Shown here piece after piece: positions 47,068 through 58,637 of a DNA stretch of 64,000 nt. Source of the stretch: Stratiolaelaps scimitus. Its lineage: Eukaryota > Arthropoda > Arachnida > Mesostigmata > Laelapidae. Where the stretch lies: positions 3,380,001-3,444,000 of the forward strand of contig JABWDB010000005.1 in assembly GCA_019614645.1 (NCBI GenBank), written 5' to 3'. A program made the position numbers and the translations under genes. Every line of letters starts with the position of its first letter. Position 1 is the stretch's first letter. Below the pieces are notes generated by a model that saw only the letters and a program-made list of their open reading frames with translations, did no database searches and was not told the DNA's origin.

Positions 47068-47254
47068 GACAAAACCAGACGAAGCAACTAGCAAAAGTCG
47101 CCATGCGAACTATAAACAGTTGCTCTACTTCTTGTATACAGATACTCCATACATCGATGTTGTCCTAAAGCAATTGTTTTTCACAGATCTGTGTTCGAGT
47201 AGTAGAGCAACTCTTTATGGTTCGCATGGCGACTTTTGCTCGTCTGGTTTTGTC
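47068..47254. repeat. Inverted repeat hairpin, arms about 70 bp, loop 43 nt
   Basis: The left arm 47068-47143 and right arm 47187-47254 are near-perfect reverse complements. Both contain GCAAAAGTCGCCATGCGAAC and AGTTGCTCTACT in matching order. The left arm has an 8-nt insertion (AGCAACTA) and there are a few mismatches. The stem is longer than usual animal pre-miRNAs. A short MITE/foldback or an endo-siRNA hairpin are alternatives. Confidence 0.85.
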
Positions 47255-47520
47255 TTCTACCTACGAAGCGGTTCAACTATTAATGGCATTCATGTTGCCA
47301 TCAGAGCCTGTTCCGATGAGCGGATGGATAGTGAAGAGGGAACCGTTTGACTGAGCGAATCGACGAGGATGACTGTGACCCTTCAGTGGCTTCCTTCAGC
47401 TTCACCCCGCAGCTCCCCTGCGTCAACCTTACCCCCAGAGCCTCTTCCGTTAAACGTGTCGCCGCCAGAGGCATTAAGGGCGGCAAGCAAAAGGAACTTG
47501 TCACCTCATTTTTGTGTCCT

Positions 47521-47524
<4 letters not shown>

Positions 47525-47560
<36 letters not shown>
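47525..47560. repeat. (TC)n microsatellite
   Basis: CT dinucleotide run of about 36 bp. It generates low-complexity SerLeu frames that should not be read as coding. Confidence 0.95.
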
Positions 47561-47562
<2 letters not shown>

Positions 47563-47662
47563 ACGCTGTTTCGTTCAGCCTTTTTTCGTTGTTATGAAGT
47601 TGACTCGGGCGCTCAATCTGCACTTGTACCTCTCTCGGTCGTGGTCTTCACCCTGTTTTGTA

Positions 47663-47665
<3 letters not shown>

Positions 47666-47695
<30 letters not shown>
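47666..47695. repeat. (TA)n microsatellite
   Basis: TA run of about 30 bp. Confidence 0.9.
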
Positions 47696-47698
<3 letters not shown>

Positions 47699-47739
47699 TG
47701 AGGCTATACTATAACTACGCCTATGTATTGTGAGTTTAT

Positions 47740-49180
47740 GACTATAGACACTAAGCGAAGGTTTCCGAAGGACCGCCATCGCGGGCTCGGCTCTCGTCAG
47801 TCAAGCGGGAACTGTTGTCCTTCCTGCACTCCGCCTTTTGCAGCGGCCTCTTCGGATACGTAGGAAAAGCTGTGGCGCCATCCCCACTGCGGCCCTTCTC
47901 TATACGGCTCCTATAGGCCAGCATAGACAGCGTAGCTGATGGCCGTCATCCGTGTGTCGTTGGTCGGTTGGCTTGCTGGCTTCACTTGGCCTATGCCTGG
48001 GGCGTTGGACCGATAATCTCTCCAGCAACTAAGAGAACCTACTAGGCCGGGCCGCGCGGCCCGAGGCTCAAAGACCCGAAGAGAACGGAGATCACACGCA
48101 GTCACGCACAGTGCTGGTGAGAACGAGCCCGGACTTCTTCACTTCTCAGCAGTAGCTGGGCACCAGCAGCAGCAGCAGCAGCAAACGCGGCAGATAGATA
48201 AGTGTTCAATGGCGGGCGGCGACAGCGAATAGGACAACGTGGGGCCAGCAGGCAACGTTCGGCGTCAACTCAGCCATCCAGTCAGCAGCTTCTCTGGCTG
48301 CCTGCCGATAGGGTGTCGCTTTGGGGAGCCGCAGTGCATGGATCTTTTGGAATCATGGGGACGGCGAAGTGGTTTTTCCCAACTAGGCTATAGGCTAGTA
48401 TCACATACTCGTGCTCTGTATAGGTTGTGTGTGTGTGTGTGCGCGCAGCGGTCACTGATAGATTTGTACGCCATGCCACACTATGGAGTAGTTCAGTATG
48501 AAGAGAGGCCAAGGAGCGAAGAGAGAGGTTGGCGTATAGCGGCTCGTACGCGTACGCTAAGAATGCATGGCCCAACAAATGCGTTCGTTCTCGCCGCCGC
48601 TCCAGCCCCTACGTCGTCCCAACGGCCGGCCCAATGGCGTCATGTGATGAAGGAAAAAGTGCAGGCGAGACGCTGCGGGCCACATTTTGGCCTTTTCCAT
48701 GGGTTGGCCAACGGCCGAGGACCATCAAGGCGCGCAGCACGACAGCGGGGGCGTGGAAGCAAAAATTGCTCATGCCCCCCCCCTTTACCCTGTTACTCGG
48801 ATACAGCCGCGATGAAGATGGGCATAGGCGAGATGCAGCGACTGGTGTGACCCTGGCAAGTGAAGATGTATGCGAAACTGCATGCGATCGCAACGCGGCC
48901 ATTGGCTAAAGGCTGGCTTCGGACAGCCTGTTGACCAAGAGAAAAAGGTGGCCGAGGTGTACGAGGTGTACCCGTTACAAATATTATGTACACAACTGCA
49001 ATGGTACGTGCAAGCAAAGGACTTGCTTGGCATTAACTATGAGCGGCACATATCTATGAGTAGGCTAGCCCATGTACAAAATGACAACGCACACCCTGAT
49101 GCAAAGCAGGGATCATCGTTGTTCGTATCGATAAATCCGGCAAAGGACGTTAAGGACGTTGTTAGTTCAGGCACACGTCA
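47740..49180. other. GC-rich island with a CAG run, no recognised gene
   Basis: A (CAG)n run lies at about 48160-48182. A 203-codon plus-strand open frame (48239-48850) begins with GTG, crosses a (GT)n run and has no recognisable domain. Overlapping frames exist on the other strand. This may be the promoter or 5' UTR of a gene with its coding part elsewhere. Confidence 0.35.
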
Positions 49181-49184
49181 CATG

Positions 49185-49262
49185 TCTAGTGGTGAACGTC
49201 TCCTGTGACTAGACAGAAGGGACGTAGTGCCTACGTTTAAATCCTGCCAGACGCAAAGGATC
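49185..49262 (+). repeat. tRNA-like segment, probable SINE head
   Basis: An A-box-like TAGTGGTGAACG near 49189 is followed about 40 nt later by a B-box-like GTTTAAATCCTGCCAGAC near 49238. The order and spacing resemble a degenerate pol III promoter. It does not fold as an intact tRNA that I can see. Confidence 0.35.
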
Positions 49263-51240
49263 TTTAGACTTCTTGGTCATCTTTCTTTTTATCTATTGAT
49301 GTATCTTGCAAAGTTGATTATGATTTAACCATAAAGCAAAGCCAACGGGCCTACATGACCTCGTAGTAATGCTGAAAGGTTGAGACCTGTGGTCTGTCAC
49401 ATAGGGGAACTGTGTTGAGGGTCACCTCACAGAATGTTAGAGCAGACACCATCATAGGGTACGAGAGGAGCATATATATATATTCAAAGCAATGCTGTTG
49501 GACGTCGGTGTTGCCGCCTGTAAGATGATAGTAAAAGCATAATTGTGGGTCAATTAGCCTTTATAACTCGTAACAGTAGGGAGTTACAATGAGATGTCAT
49601 TCACGGTCAACTATCACGTTATGAATGGGTATTTAGCAAAAACGTCAGCAGTAAGCTGACAGACCGATAATCACTAGGTGGCCACTGAACGCTGCATGCG
49701 TGTAATAGCGCCATGCCTTGTACGTATCAAGAAAAGGCTAGTTCGGGGAGTTTTTTTCTTAAACACGTTCTAGCAGGACGTAGTCCATTCGCTTGTTACT
49801 GAATAGAGGCTCCGTGAGCATATACGTAGTCCAATTGAATATCCAATGTAGGATTTTCCACCACTAGTTTAGTATAATACCTGCAGTGTAGACATTTGTG
49901 TGCAGGAGGTGTTTGTTCCACGATGTGCCACTTGACGCAACAGGCCAATTGTGGGTTCAAACCTTCTCGGAAGTGTCTCAGCGAGGAAGGTTGTACGGCC
50001 AAAGTTCGCCGCTCAGCAGGAGAACCCTCCCGGTCTGCTATTCTCGCTGCGACTCGCCAATTAACAGATTCCCGCGCATCTGATATCTCGCTACCACTAC
50101 TGTGCGGAAGTGCACCATTGTGATTCCCTCTATTGCTGGCGTCCGTATGGACGTGGCCAAGAATGTAGCGGTTACACGTAGAAATCACTTGAACCCTAAT
50201 CATATGCACTGTGCAATGCATATTCCAAATTTCGGCTGACGACCATGACCGATAAGAGGGTGACAACCTGCCACTCAACTCGTATGCGGCGCTTGCCGCT
50301 GGTCGGGTGCAGCACCGCCCGATCTCTTAGCACCGTCAAGTAAGGAAAACGAATCAGAATATCGCGCCCTTCGGCGAAAGAGTTCATACAACGCACATTC
50401 AGGTTGGGGAATGGACCGCGGATAGTAAGGGATGCATGCGATCGTGCCGTTGTTCACATAAACAAGCGAACAATTGAGCTCACTTTTTCCCGAGTTTTTT
50501 TTGGCCCTAGCGCATTGGGGAGCTGCTTAGCTCGACTTCTCTGTAACAGCCTCCCCTGTAAGTTCCTTGGAGAATACGGCTAGTGGCGTAGCTCAATGCA
50601 GCCGAGTAGAGGTGGGATGATTGGCGATCCTATCCATATGATCCCAATAGAAGACGCACCACCTTTATAAATCAAATAATAACGCGAGCCTATCGTATAA
50701 GCCTTCACATTGCGATGTTACTTTTCGACATCTTAATCGGTATTTAATCAACACTAGTAACATTCGGTTTCTTAACTATTATATATATATACATATATAT
50801 ACAATGATTAGTGAAAGCAGTGGTACAGTGTTCATCTACCTTAATTCGTTTCTGTTAACTTGGAATATTGTAAACTAATTAGTGTGCTATACATTTTAAG
50901 CAACTAGAAGCCTTTTTCCATATGAAGTGTTTCCGCACAAAGGGAATCCAAAAACCTATAAAGCTCAAAATGTCTCCCAAATTAAAATAGTTCTTTTTTA
51001 TGGCGCGAAATAGCTCGTTATTGAATTTCAACAACAAGTCCGCACTGAGACTCATCGTATAGCCATTACTATTGGCTAGATATCGCAAACTATGAGATTA
51101 TAAGATTTATTTACTGCCTATGGTTGTAAATCGAGTGTATACTAAACGTGATATTGACAAGGTTAGTCTCTATTAACTTGGTCTAAAAACGCAGCTCAGG
51201 TTCACCAATAGTTTGAACTCAAAGACGGCGTATTGATGCC
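49263..51240. other. Gene-free stretch
   Basis: No gene is supported. A B-box-like GTGGGTTCAAACC lies near 49949-49961. The 160-codon minus frame at 49796-50278 has no recognisable domain. Confidence 0.4.
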
Positions 51241-51273
51241 TATATATATATATATATATATTATATTTTTTGT

Positions 51274-51290
51274 ATATGAAAAAATATCTA
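51274..51290. repeat. SINE target-site duplication, left copy
   Basis: ATATGAAAAAATATCTA, identical over 17 bp to 51544-51560 and flanking the SINE on both sides. Confidence 0.9.
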
Positions 51291-51543
51291 AATAAATACA
51301 TTTTCCGGGCTGACCCACATCCAACATTTAACGTCTATCGTACAACTGATTTCGGCATTGCTTTATGAGACGGATAACCCTTTTAAAATGCAAATGTGCA
51401 ACTGTGGGGATCGAACCCGTGCACCTACATGTCTCCTCCGATTGCACGGTGGCTTGGACGGCTAAGTATCTAGTTATCGGAAGCCAGAAGCTGCACGTTC
51501 GATTGCAATGCACACACGAATGCACCACGCCACCGTGCTCGAC
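51291..51543 (-). mobile_element. Full-length tRNA-derived SINE (253 bp) with apparent double tRNA-like head
   Basis: On the minus strand the element starts GTCGAGCACGGTGGCGTGGT, with an A-box-like GTGGCGTGGTGC. A weak B-box-like CAATCGAACG lies about 38 nt on. A second A-box-like TAGCCGTCCAAG follows, and a strong B box GGGTTCGATCC about 50 nt later. The body then has CAGTTGCACATTTGCATTTT, AGCAATGCCGAAATCAGTTG and TGGGTCAGCCCGGAAAATG, and ends in TATTTATT next to the 17-bp target duplication. Truncated relatives of the body occur at 8932, 28891 and 46228, so this is a family. Confidence 0.88.
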
Positions 51544-51560
51544 ATATGAAAAAATATCTA
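51544..51560. repeat. SINE target-site duplication, right copy
   Basis: Identical to 51274-51290. Confidence 0.9.
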
Positions 51561-51630
51561 GATTTTTGTCAACATTTCTCGTCAGGCGCACATAAGACCC
51601 CTTTGGGCGAAAATACTTCAAATCTTACAG

Positions 51631-51929
51631 ACGATTCTTACATTCTCCATGATCGTACAATACTTTACAACGAGCTATCAACACCACAGATATCGCAATC
51701 GTTCGCTGCTCTACAAAAACGGCTTTCTAGGATGATTCGTGATTCGCGAACCGCTCCACTCTCTGTGAAGACGGCGAGACGAGCTCGAAAAAAAAATGCG
51801 GATCTCCTGTTGTACCTCGATCACTTATTCTACACCCCCGCTTTGACCGGCGGGGTCTCAGCGCTGACTGGCGCGGTCGCTGAGCTGCTAAAAAGTGTAA
51901 ACTGTTTTGTTATCGATATTCGAAGTTGA
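51631..51929 (+). CDS. Possible terminal exon of an unrecognised gene
   Basis: After a plausible acceptor (aatcttacag, ending at 51630) the plus strand stays open to a TGA at 51927-51929. It reads DDSYILHDRTILYNELSTPQ, then KRLSRMIRDSRTAPLSVKTA and LLLYLDHLFYTPALTGGVSA. Composition is balanced and not repeat-like, unlike most open frames nearby. I recognise no family and found no upstream exon. The full-length SINE sits less than 100 bp upstream. It may be chance. Confidence 0.25.
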
Positions 51930-53900
51930 TTCAGCCCGTCGGGGCCGACCGCCAACGACGCCCGTACCGCCATCATGGTGCGCTCATCGGATAGCCGCTT
52001 CTGCGGTGTCGGCTGCGGCGGCTGCTGCTGCTGCGACGCTGCTCTTCAGGCCTGCGCGGCCGATCTGTGCCTGTCGCGGCTCGGTTCGTCGCCTCTCGCC
52101 TCAAGGCGCACCAGAGTTGACGGTCGGGCGTTGGGCGTCCGCTTCAAAGCCACTCAAAGAGGCTGCCGAAGACCGCTCTGTCGTGTGCTGACGCGACCGG
52201 GCAAAGAGCTCAAAAAGCCAAAGATCCAGCCGCCATCCACCGTTGGCACACCCAGGCCATCACCGGTCTCCTTTCCTCTGTAGCAGGCTCTTCATGTTTC
52301 TCTCTCTCTATCTCTCTGTTCCTCTTCTTTCGCCTCACCAATGCTTCGTTACAGCAGCAGCAGCAGCAGTGGCAGTAGTCTGAACGAAGTTTCGCCGGGC
52401 GAGCGGACCGATCGGGCGTGCGCTCAGGATCTTCTCCCCGCTCTCATGGTGCTGCTGCTGCTGCTGCTGCTCCCAGGCTGGGCGCTTGCACCCACCTAAT
52501 CGGCCGCCGATCAGAGGGGGCAGAAGAGAAGGTGGTGGTGGTGATGGTGCTGCTGCTGCTGCCGTTTCTGTTGGCAGGGGACGGGAACGCCTAATCGACG
52601 GAAGTGCCCCACACTGGCGGAGGGCTTCCCTTCAACGGGCTATGGTACATTGGAGGCCCTCTGCCCGCCCTGGGGCTTAGCCCCGGACGGGGCGTGGGGA
52701 CGAGGCGTGGGGGCAATGTATGATACGGCGCCCTCCGTTAGGTGGCTGGCCTCTTTGGAAGCGGCCGTATGAGAGCATTGAGTGGCTCGCATCCTCCTCG
52801 GGTGGCTCCACGGGTGACGGCGAACGACCGACGACCCCCGACCACTCCCTTAACGTTTCCATGATCCGCTTTTTCACGGACCACACCACACGACTCCCCT
52901 TGGCGATGTTCGGGTTCGGGGCGTAGCGAACAGCCAACACGAGGGTAGTGACAGGCAAGGCGAGGTATCTTTCTGACCTCTCAGCCAAGAACGTAAGGAC
53001 TTTGTTGATGCTGTTGTTATGGTTGTTGTCGTCGACGTAGTTAAGACTACGTGGACTAATAGTGGTCTGCGGATAGTAAGGACACCTCTCGCTTAATGTT
53101 ACCCCATCAGTGTCATCGGTAAGCGAGCTTCGGCAATGGCCACCGTCGAAAGCTTGTGCACACACCACCATCCAGCAACTGACACACACGTATGCACTTG
53201 GCCCTGGTAGAGGAACTAGCCACCGCCGGCGTGATTCCTGCCAATGTGGTGCAGATTACTATTCCTCGTACTCTCCTTTAGCATCGTCCTCGGTAGCCGG
53301 AAGAATACAGCCAGGGTAGCAAGGACAAGAAGAGTTCGTCTTGGCTTACATATCGCGGTGCGCGACATCGACATTGAGGTTAGGTCGGTATCGAGTGGTG
53401 TTCGTCTTCAGGGATTCGCGCATAAGGGGAATGGTGGTAAATGAACACGTGTCAGGTATTGGGGCCATTGGAGGGTCGGTTGGTGTCTGCCAGTCGTCCT
53501 CTGATCCAATGATCTCGCTCGCAATAACACAACAATGACTTGCGGGTTGGGAACAGCCCATCCGTTTATGGTTGTGCTTGTGTGGCCAGCGAGTGTCTTG
53601 GCGTTCGGGTGTCTTTGGGCATTTTGACACCATAACGGAAATGGACCCCGTTGCTTGCGAAGGCATCGGAAGCTTCATCCTGCTCGGCCAGGAAACCAGC
53701 CAGCGTCTTGATCAACGAGCGCTGCTAAACGGGTTACCTACCATCGGTGAGTTAATCAGTACAGACGAAGTACAAATGGACACGATTACGGGGGTGTTCA
53801 GGGGGGAGAGGCGAGGAAGGGCAACGCACCCGATTACGTACGAAGAGTATGTCCACTGTCGGTTCGTTGTGGCGGCCATCGAGACGGTCAGGTGATCAGC
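51930..53900. other. GC-rich island with CAG/CTG runs, no recognised gene
   Basis: It contains GCTGCTGCTG at about 52020, (CAG)n at about 52353-52370, (CTG)n at about 52448-52471 and GGTGGTGGTG near 52530. Open frames of 60-170 codons overlap on both strands (for example minus 52677-53189 and plus 53572-53895) without recognisable domains. It looks like the 5' region of a regulatory gene, but no coding start can be supported. Confidence 0.35.
52448..52471. repeat. (CTG)n microsatellite
   Basis: Eight or so CTG units in a GC-rich island. Confidence 0.85.
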
Positions 53901-56900
53901 AACAAAGCTGCGCTAAGAGCACACTGTGCAAACGCCATCCCGGCCCGCGCCCACAGCGAACAGTTGAAACGTGTCTTCTAAACAATTCTTGTCGTAATTT
54001 TTCAATTTTATAATGATTTTATAATGATCAGACTGATCTGTCACGGTATTAGCGGAATTACCGCAAACGGCTGACGTAAATCTATCGAATCGTGCAGCGT
54101 AATGGAGAACCGATGAGATCAGCCTTATCTGCTACCAGATATTCTATGGCCATTCGGCTTACCTTGTCCGTGGCTGGACAGCATTCTGTACAGTAGCGCA
54201 TGGGGTTCGTCATACGTTTCCGTGATTAGTTTTGACTCTCAGCGCACACAAGCGGAGTTATTTTCGGCGTAGAAAATGGAATAATCCCACATGAGATGAC
54301 TTTACTTGGCGACACAATATCTATCTGCTGAGATACCTAGGAGAAATATTAATATCGCTCTCAAGCAATGAAATACTCTATTCAAAATAATTAGCTTTGC
54401 ATTTGGCGGTACCAAGCGTTACTAGATGTTTACTATAGTTGGCCTAGCTCTAGCGGGCGGTGGCCAACTCTAGTCCCCGCCGAGCCACCGGCCCTCCTTG
54501 CCGTATGACCGCCATCTATGGCTATACAATGATGCCAAATATGACCCTCCAACCCTTCCGGCCTGAAAAAAAAATCTCCCAAATAGGCCCCCGAATAGAA
54601 ATTAGATAACTTACGAATAATGCGAAGAAATTCTATATAAGGACGCCCATAGAAAAAGCCTTTCGGCCGAGAGCAATCTACAAAGGTGACACGATTAGAT
54701 TAAGCCCCATTTGACAAACAGGCAGAGGCCCCTCAGGGAATTAATTTTTGTTTATAATTTCCTGTGCTTTCTCCTTCTTCGAGAATCAATACGAAAACTA
54801 GTATGGTATCAATCATAGGGGAACGCTTTGAAATGTTGCTAAGTTGAGCGGATCACTGTCCCAAATGTCCCCGTGTGACGACATGCTCATTCCTTGGCCG
54901 AATCGCAGAATCGTTTTCCGTCAGTCGTGTTCCATTGGTGGCCATCGTGAAAGTAAATTAGGGCTTAGAATTGTGGTTTTGTGTGGTTTCCAATGGCGGC
55001 AGATTCTCATGCTTTGCTCAAATGTTATTCATGAAATTTCAAGAGAGCGAAAGCCTCCTCTCACTTCGGTCACTGCCGACTATAGGCTAGTGGGCAGAAT
55101 GAACTGATGTCCTGATTGCAGGCCTCGTGGTTATAGATGCCCTCTACTTCCTGGCTCCCTTACTTTCGTTGTGGTCATCGTGGTCCTGTTCAATGGTCTG
55201 CTGTCTCCTCCCGCTCGTTCGTCTCAAAGCTGAGAAGTATATATTTTTACTAGGGCCCAGCTAAGGATTTAGCTGCTAAGCGTGTGATGTGAAGCCACAC
55301 TTCTATGGTCAGTCGTTTGGTGGTGGTGGCGGCGGCAGCGTGTAAATGATTTGAAGCCGACCCTCGAACGGTAACGCCCGAAGCCCCCCAACAGGCTGCC
55401 CCCATCAGGACCGCCAGCACCACTCATTTCATAGGGGGCTGATGCTTGCAAACATTCGTTGTGTTGCCAGCATCCGCCGTTGTGTGTGTTCTTTGCTGAT
55501 AGCGAAAAACCAACCGAAAGTCGTCTGGTGGACGAACTACGCCATAGTGTATATGGACGTTCGCTTTGCCACGCGGCTCGCAGTCAGAGCCAGCATCCAA
55601 ATCCAACGGTTTCAGCGATGAACGGCGTCGTCGTCGCGGCCGTAGCGACGCGACTGCTGGCTGTGGCGGTCCAGCTTCTACTGCGGCAGCCACTGCTGCA
55701 CACTCCTCTCTAACGCTGAAGATCCGCGGTTGGCTCGCCGGCTCTGCGGTGATTCCAATGAACTGAGTTCTTCTCGTCGAAGAAGAATTCATTTTTATTG
55801 AGATGACAGTGGCCGCTAGGATCTCGCTCGGATTTAGGAATAGCAGCGCGGATTGAACGCTCTCTCCGTCGCCCTAGCCAAACGCACAATACTTGCGCAT
55901 ACAGCCCAGGGTCTCCCAGAGGAGGGCTGGCTGAATGACAGTTTCCCGCGGCTGCGCTGTGTTTGCGTCTGGCGACAGTCCACCTGTCGATTCGACACTA
56001 CGCTGGACTTTGTCGAGGGACTCCTCGAAGAGTCTGCGATAGAGGTTCAGGATGCAGGACGTCGGTCCTGGTCCGCTCCCTGGTCTATGTCCCCTCGAGA
56101 GTCCCGGCTCGGGTGATAGCACAGGGGTGCGAGCTCGGCTCGTCGCACGTTGTGCCCGGCGTACCCGTCCGCGAGTTCAGGTCGACGCATACCTTCCGTT
56201 TGATGTACGGCGAGTCGGGTCGGTATTTACGGCGCATCGTAACGCATGGCGTATGAAGCTGTTATTACGTTGCAGACGGTCAGCCGCAAGCTGGTAATTC
56301 CTTCGAATGCCAAGAACTGCTCATTGTCGCTCTGTCGCGGATGTCTGATGGAGGGGACGCGTTCTCACCAGCCGCACCTCGAGTCGTCTGAATGATTGGC
56401 TGCATATGAGCGAAGAGAAACCTTCGTAGAAGAAAAGGATGAGCGCCCACCGAAGCTAGGCAAGGAACTTGCTACAATGAAGGTCCGAGAGCGCGAGATA
56501 GCGAGAGAGCGAGCGAGGAAACAGGAAAGATGTTGTCTGCAGGACAACCAAAATAAGCTAAAGCTTTTTGAACACTGCGCGCCTTTTTCCAAAGGCTCAG
56601 CTAAAAGCGCAATCGAAGGCCAAACAACATAGCATACAGGCCACTCTCCTTGACGCAGGACTCAACCGAACAGCAACCACAGCAGCACACGCTGACAATG
56701 ACGTTCTCTAGGTAAATCCACAATTCCGGAAGACCTCGGCATTCATCAGATCTGAGCTCTGGCATCTGGCATTATAGCTCGGCCGTCGTTGGGTGAAGTC
56801 GGCCTCGCAAGTCTGCAGAACTATATTCTCTATCATAATATGTATTATATCGTATATTAAATTATTATAAATATTTTGAAATTGGATCGTGGTTCTTCAT

Positions 56901-57160
56901 CTATTCGAAATATAAATGTATGTGGCTTAGTAACCATTAGGGCTCGGGTCTTTAAACTCTGCAATGATAGCAAGTGGGTGAAAACTGATGAAATTGCCTT
57001 ATTGAGTTACTCAAGTCAGCTATGAAATTAGGTCGACACCTAATTGATCATTTTGTGGAAAAGCCAAGTTGATGAGATTCATTCTTGCGATCGAGTCAAT
57101 GGCACGTAAGTTCGCACATAATGAGAACTTAGTGACAATTAGTCTATAAAATGACAATGC
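53901..57160. other. Gene-free stretch, partly GC-rich
   Basis: About 55290-56640 is GC-rich with overlapping frames of 60-120 codons and no known motif. The remainder is AT-rich and empty. Confidence 0.4.
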
Positions 57161-57162
57161 TC

Positions 57163-57228
57163 ATAAATGTTTATTGATCGATTAAAGGAATCGGACATGT
57201 TTGCAATGCTTAAATTCACTTGCACGAC
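57163..57228 (-). repeat. LINE 3'-terminal tail, copy 9
   Basis: The plus strand reads AAATGTTTATTGATCGATTA, then AAGGAATCGGACATGTTTGC and AATGCTTAAATTCACTTG. This is a diverged copy of the recurrent tail, sense on the minus strand. Confidence 0.7.
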
Positions 57229-57229
57229 A

Positions 57230-58637
57230 CAACGCGACGGTCCCTCATCACCACCAGTAGTAATACTTAGCCATGGCGAACTTTTAATTAATTAATAATA
57301 TATCATTACGATTCTATTTAGGTATTAACATCGCTTTATTCATAGTTATGAATACTTTCGAGATTTTTCTAGTTGTCATCAATAGTCCACTGCGTATGCA
57401 GCCAGCCCATGTGCATTCCTCATAATTGTACGGAATTCGAACAGTTGCTATTGAACTTAATCTTTACTAGAAAACTTCGAGAGAAAAAAAAGAATTCGAT
57501 ATCACATAGAGCGAACAGTCGTACCGAACACATGCACCTTCTTCGTGTTGATTTATCTGACCTTCAAACAGACAGCTACCGTCAGAGATGGGTTTGCACT
57601 CCGTGGATTTCTATGCATAGTAGAGAATTCAGTCAATATTTAATGTTCCACCAATGGAACGTGTACGTAAAGGTTAACTTAAGAATTATACTTCACAATT
57701 TATTCGGGCGATATTATGCAATACATAATACCTAGGTAGCTAGCAAGACGACAATTAAAACGGGCAAAAATCAGCAAAAATGTGAAGGGTCACCCTGTGG
57801 GAGCAGAGCGTACACATTTCTAGGAAAAAATATCTCAACTCTATTAGTATTGATTGGTTGAAAAACATGCTTTTCATCATTTCCTTCGTAACTGAAAGGC
57901 ACACTTTTGCTCTGAGAGAGACAACATAGAGAACCGCTGCTACCACTAACAACACACATTGGGTGTACATTCGTTGTTACGCAAGCTAACCGACCACCGT
58001 TCCTTTCTACTGGAACCTAACAAATTCGAGAACGATAGTATCATACAACCGCGTCCCCGAATTTCGCTCAACTTGAAGACTCAACTCGCTGCCTATCGAG
58101 GTGTTTTCGAGCCACGCGCAGCCGTTGTACGTTTTGTCGGAACGACATGATATGAATCTCGTCACGTGGAGCGTAGTGCGTCCGACCTCAACGTGTGTGC
58201 GCGCTACCGGCCGTCGCACCTCGTCATTTGAGTAGCGTCGAAGCTGCTGCGTGCATTCATTCACGATAATCGCAGTGGAGGAAGATCTAGATCGATCTTG
58301 TAAAAGGCCAAATTAATTCGTACCGCTCTGCTACATCTGTTCGCTCCGTCGCAGCTGTTGACAATCGTCGAACGTCAGATGGTGTCGAACGAACGACACC
58401 GCGACAGCCGAGTTTAGGTCACATATTTCGTGGGTCAAGCGGGTGGGTCGGAGCTTCTCCTCACGACACGTTCTTGTGTTCGGATACGCTCGAGAATCGC
58501 CAGGGAGCTGGACAGATTGAAACATCTGAGCGTTCAATGTGATTCGTCTCTCTGCCAGCGAACGCGACTAGTAAACCTGAGCCACAGTATCGCTAGATTC
58601 AGCCTGTCGGTAGAACGGATCCTCGAACAGTTCACCT
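57230..58637. other. Upstream region of the Ig-domain gene
   Basis: No separate gene is supported. The more GC-rich part from about 58100 probably holds the promoter and 5' UTR of the gene that follows. Confidence 0.45.

Noticed and set aside
47347..47701. Two overlapping plus-strand frames of about 110 codons
   Set aside because: They are extended by the (TC)n and (TA)n arrays; the SerLeu and TyrIle repeats are not protein-like.
48239..48850. 203-codon plus-strand open frame
   Set aside because: It starts at GTG, crosses a (GT)n run, is Arg/Ala/Pro-rich as expected of GC-rich DNA, and shows no domain; competing frames are also open on the other strand.
52677..53189. 170-codon minus-strand open frame in a GC-rich island
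   Set aside because: No recognisable motif and no splice context; open frames of this size are expected in such composition.
53572..53895. 107-codon plus-strand open frame
   Set aside because: Looks less biased than its neighbours, but I see no family, start context or exon signals.
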